Source of the DNA: Sphingobacterium kitahiroshimense
GTDB lineage: Bacteria > Bacteroidota > Bacteroidia > Sphingobacteriales > Sphingobacteriaceae
Direction of reading: 5' to 3'
DNA: 64,000 nucleotides
Assembly (NCBI RefSeq): GCF_025961315.1
Contig: NZ_JAOQNK010000001.1
Span: forward strand, 5,642,001-5,706,000
The notes under the pieces: generated by a model
What the model saw: only the letters and a program-made list of their open reading frames with translations
The model's database searches: none
What the model was told of the DNA's origin: nothing
Translations under genes and position numbers: made by a program
Shown here: positions 63,060-64,000 of the stretch, one piece after another
Layout: the number at the start of each line of letters is the position of its first letter
How positions within the stretch are numbered: the first letter of the stretch is position 1

Positions 63060-64000
63060 ATGGCTGAAAATTTAGAGTTACAAGAGCAAGATGATCAAGA
63101 GTTATTTGAACATTTGCGTATAGAGGTAGATAAAGGACAAGCGTTACTGCGCATCGATAAGTTTCTGATGAATAGAGTAGAGAATGCATCTCGAAATAAA
63201 ATTCAGGCAGCTATTGAAGCGGAGTCCGTATTAGTGAACGAAAAGCCTGTAAAGGCAAGCTACAAAGTGAGACCATTTGATGTGATCACTGTTGTCTTGC
63301 CCGATCCCCCAAGAGATACCGAAGTATATCCCGAGGATATTCCCTTGGATATCATTTATGAAGATAATGATGTATTGATCGTCAACAAAGAATCAGGAAT
63401 GGTTGTCCATCCTGGTTTTAATAACTATAATGGAACATTAGTAAATGCTTTAACGCATCATATTCAGCAGTTGCCACAGTTACCCGGAAACTCTGATCGT
63501 CCAGGTTTAGTGCACCGTATTGATAAAGATACGTCTGGATTACTTGTTATTGCGAAGAATGAAAAGTCGATGACTCACTTGGCGAAGCAATTTTTTGATC
63601 ACAGTATCACAAGAAAATACATTGCGCTGGTATGGGGTGATATTAAAGAAGATGGTACCATTACAGGTTATATAGGACGCCATCAGAAAGATAGACGTAT
63701 TATGGCTATGTACGACAGTGAAGCAAATGGGCGCTGGTCTGTTACCCATTACCGGGTTATAGAACGTTTAGGTTATGTGACTTTAATTGAATGTCAGTTG
63801 GAAACGGGAAGAACACATCAGATTCGTGCACACATGCAATCTATTGGTCATCCATTATTTAATGATGCCATGTATGGTGGAGACAAGATTATAAAAGGTA
63901 CCGTATTTACAAAATACAAACAGTTTGTAGAAAATTGTTTCAAAATATTACCTAGACAAGCTCTTCATGCTGAAGTGATTGGTTTTGTGCATCCAACATC
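63060..64000 (+). CDS. RluA/RluD-family 23S rRNA pseudouridine synthase, 3' end cut by window
   Basis: The ATG at 63060 opens a frame of at least 313 codons that runs off the edge. An N-terminal S4 RNA-binding domain (about 22-80) contains LLRIDKFLMNRVENASRNKI. The catalytic domain carries the active-site Asp in GLVHRIDKDTSGLLVIAKNE (about 150-169). The RluA-family QLETGRTHQIRAHMQSIGHP follows near 255. This is the layout of RluD, which modifies helix 69 of 23S rRNA at 1911, 1915 and 1917. RlmH, also in the window, methylates the pseudouridine at 1915. The exact paralogue cannot be fixed from the visible part. Confidence 0.93.
   Translation, partial: MAENLELQEQDDQELFEHLRIEVDKGQALLRIDKFLMNRVENASRNKIQAAIEAESVLVNEKPVKASYKVRPFDVITVVLPDPPRDTEVYPEDIPLDIIYEDNDVLIVNKESGMVVHPGFNNYNGTLVNALTHHIQQLPQLPGNSDRPGLVHRIDKDTSGLLVIAKNEKSMTHLAKQFFDHSITRKYIALVWGDIKEDGTITGYIGRHQKDRRIMAMYDSEANGRWSVTHYRVIERLGYVTLIECQLETGRTHQIRAHMQSIGHPLFNDAMYGGDKIIKGTVFTKYKQFVENCFKILPRQALHAEVIGFVHPT

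Overview
This window looks like a chromosomal segment of a Bacteroidota bacterium, most likely a Sphingobacterium-type member of the Sphingobacteriaceae (inferred from gene content, not from any search). The support is that many genes are preceded by the phylum's -7 box TAnnTTTG, sometimes with TTG about 19 bases upstream. There is also a fused SecDF, a fused alpha/beta 2-oxoacid dehydrogenase E1, a DAHP synthase-chorismate mutase fusion, and the order pheT / coiled-coil protein / zapA / 6S-like RNA / rny. Base composition is AT-rich.

Region 1 (1 to about 5.5 kb) is one end of an integrative conjugative element of the CTnDOT type. Reading leftward it has rteC with its own terminator, then two small helix-turn-helix proteins, a DUF3945-type protein and topoisomerase III (cut by the window). 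This matches the RteC-controlled excision operon (xis-like, xis-like, orf, exc/topB). The DNA between rteC and the operon carries TGCCA/TGGCA palindromes that are good operator candidates. No integrase lies between rteC and the chromosomal genes. The junction region holds a promoter-borne 28-residue ORF.

Region 2 (5.6 to 25 kb) is housekeeping: a DoxX-like membrane protein, purL, pheT, a coiled-coil protein, zapA, a 6S-like RNA and rny. A 1.1 kb non-coding stretch with a 105-bp tandem repeat follows. After it come a DUF962/Mpo1-like protein, a DUF3078 protein, rlmH with an untracked 38-residue membrane peptide, a Nudix/DUF1080/unknown operon, a DEAD-box helicase and the E1 fusion.

Region 3 (25 to 31 kb) is a leftward aromatic amino acid block: pheA, DAHP synthase-chorismate mutase, aroA, aroC and a ROK kinase. 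The pheA leader has a perfect TTG-N19-TATATTTG promoter, a 16-residue leader peptide with seven Phe/Tyr residues in eight positions, and a 19-bp terminator hairpin just before pheA. This is a textbook transcription attenuator and the most interesting finding in the window.

Region 4 (31 to 46.5 kb) has an EamA transporter / YigZ / nucleoside phosphorylase operon and the complete cell-shape cluster mreB-mreC-mreD-mrdA-rodA. It continues with an M1 peptidase, a PolX-like PHP protein whose polymerase site looks dead, a type II NADH dehydrogenase, and a marR / ferredoxin-NADP reductase / ferredoxin operon. Two matching palindromes cover the marR promoter.

Region 5 (46.6 to 64 kb) has secDF, a small outer-membrane-type protein, guaB, ppk1 and an alpha-2-macroglobulin-like gene interrupted by one in-frame TGA. 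It ends with a small membrane protein, a DJ-1/PfpI protein, an FMN reductase, a D-cysteine desulfhydrase/ACC deaminase-like enzyme and the start of an RluD-type pseudouridine synthase. No rRNA, tRNA, CRISPR array or intact insertion sequence was seen.
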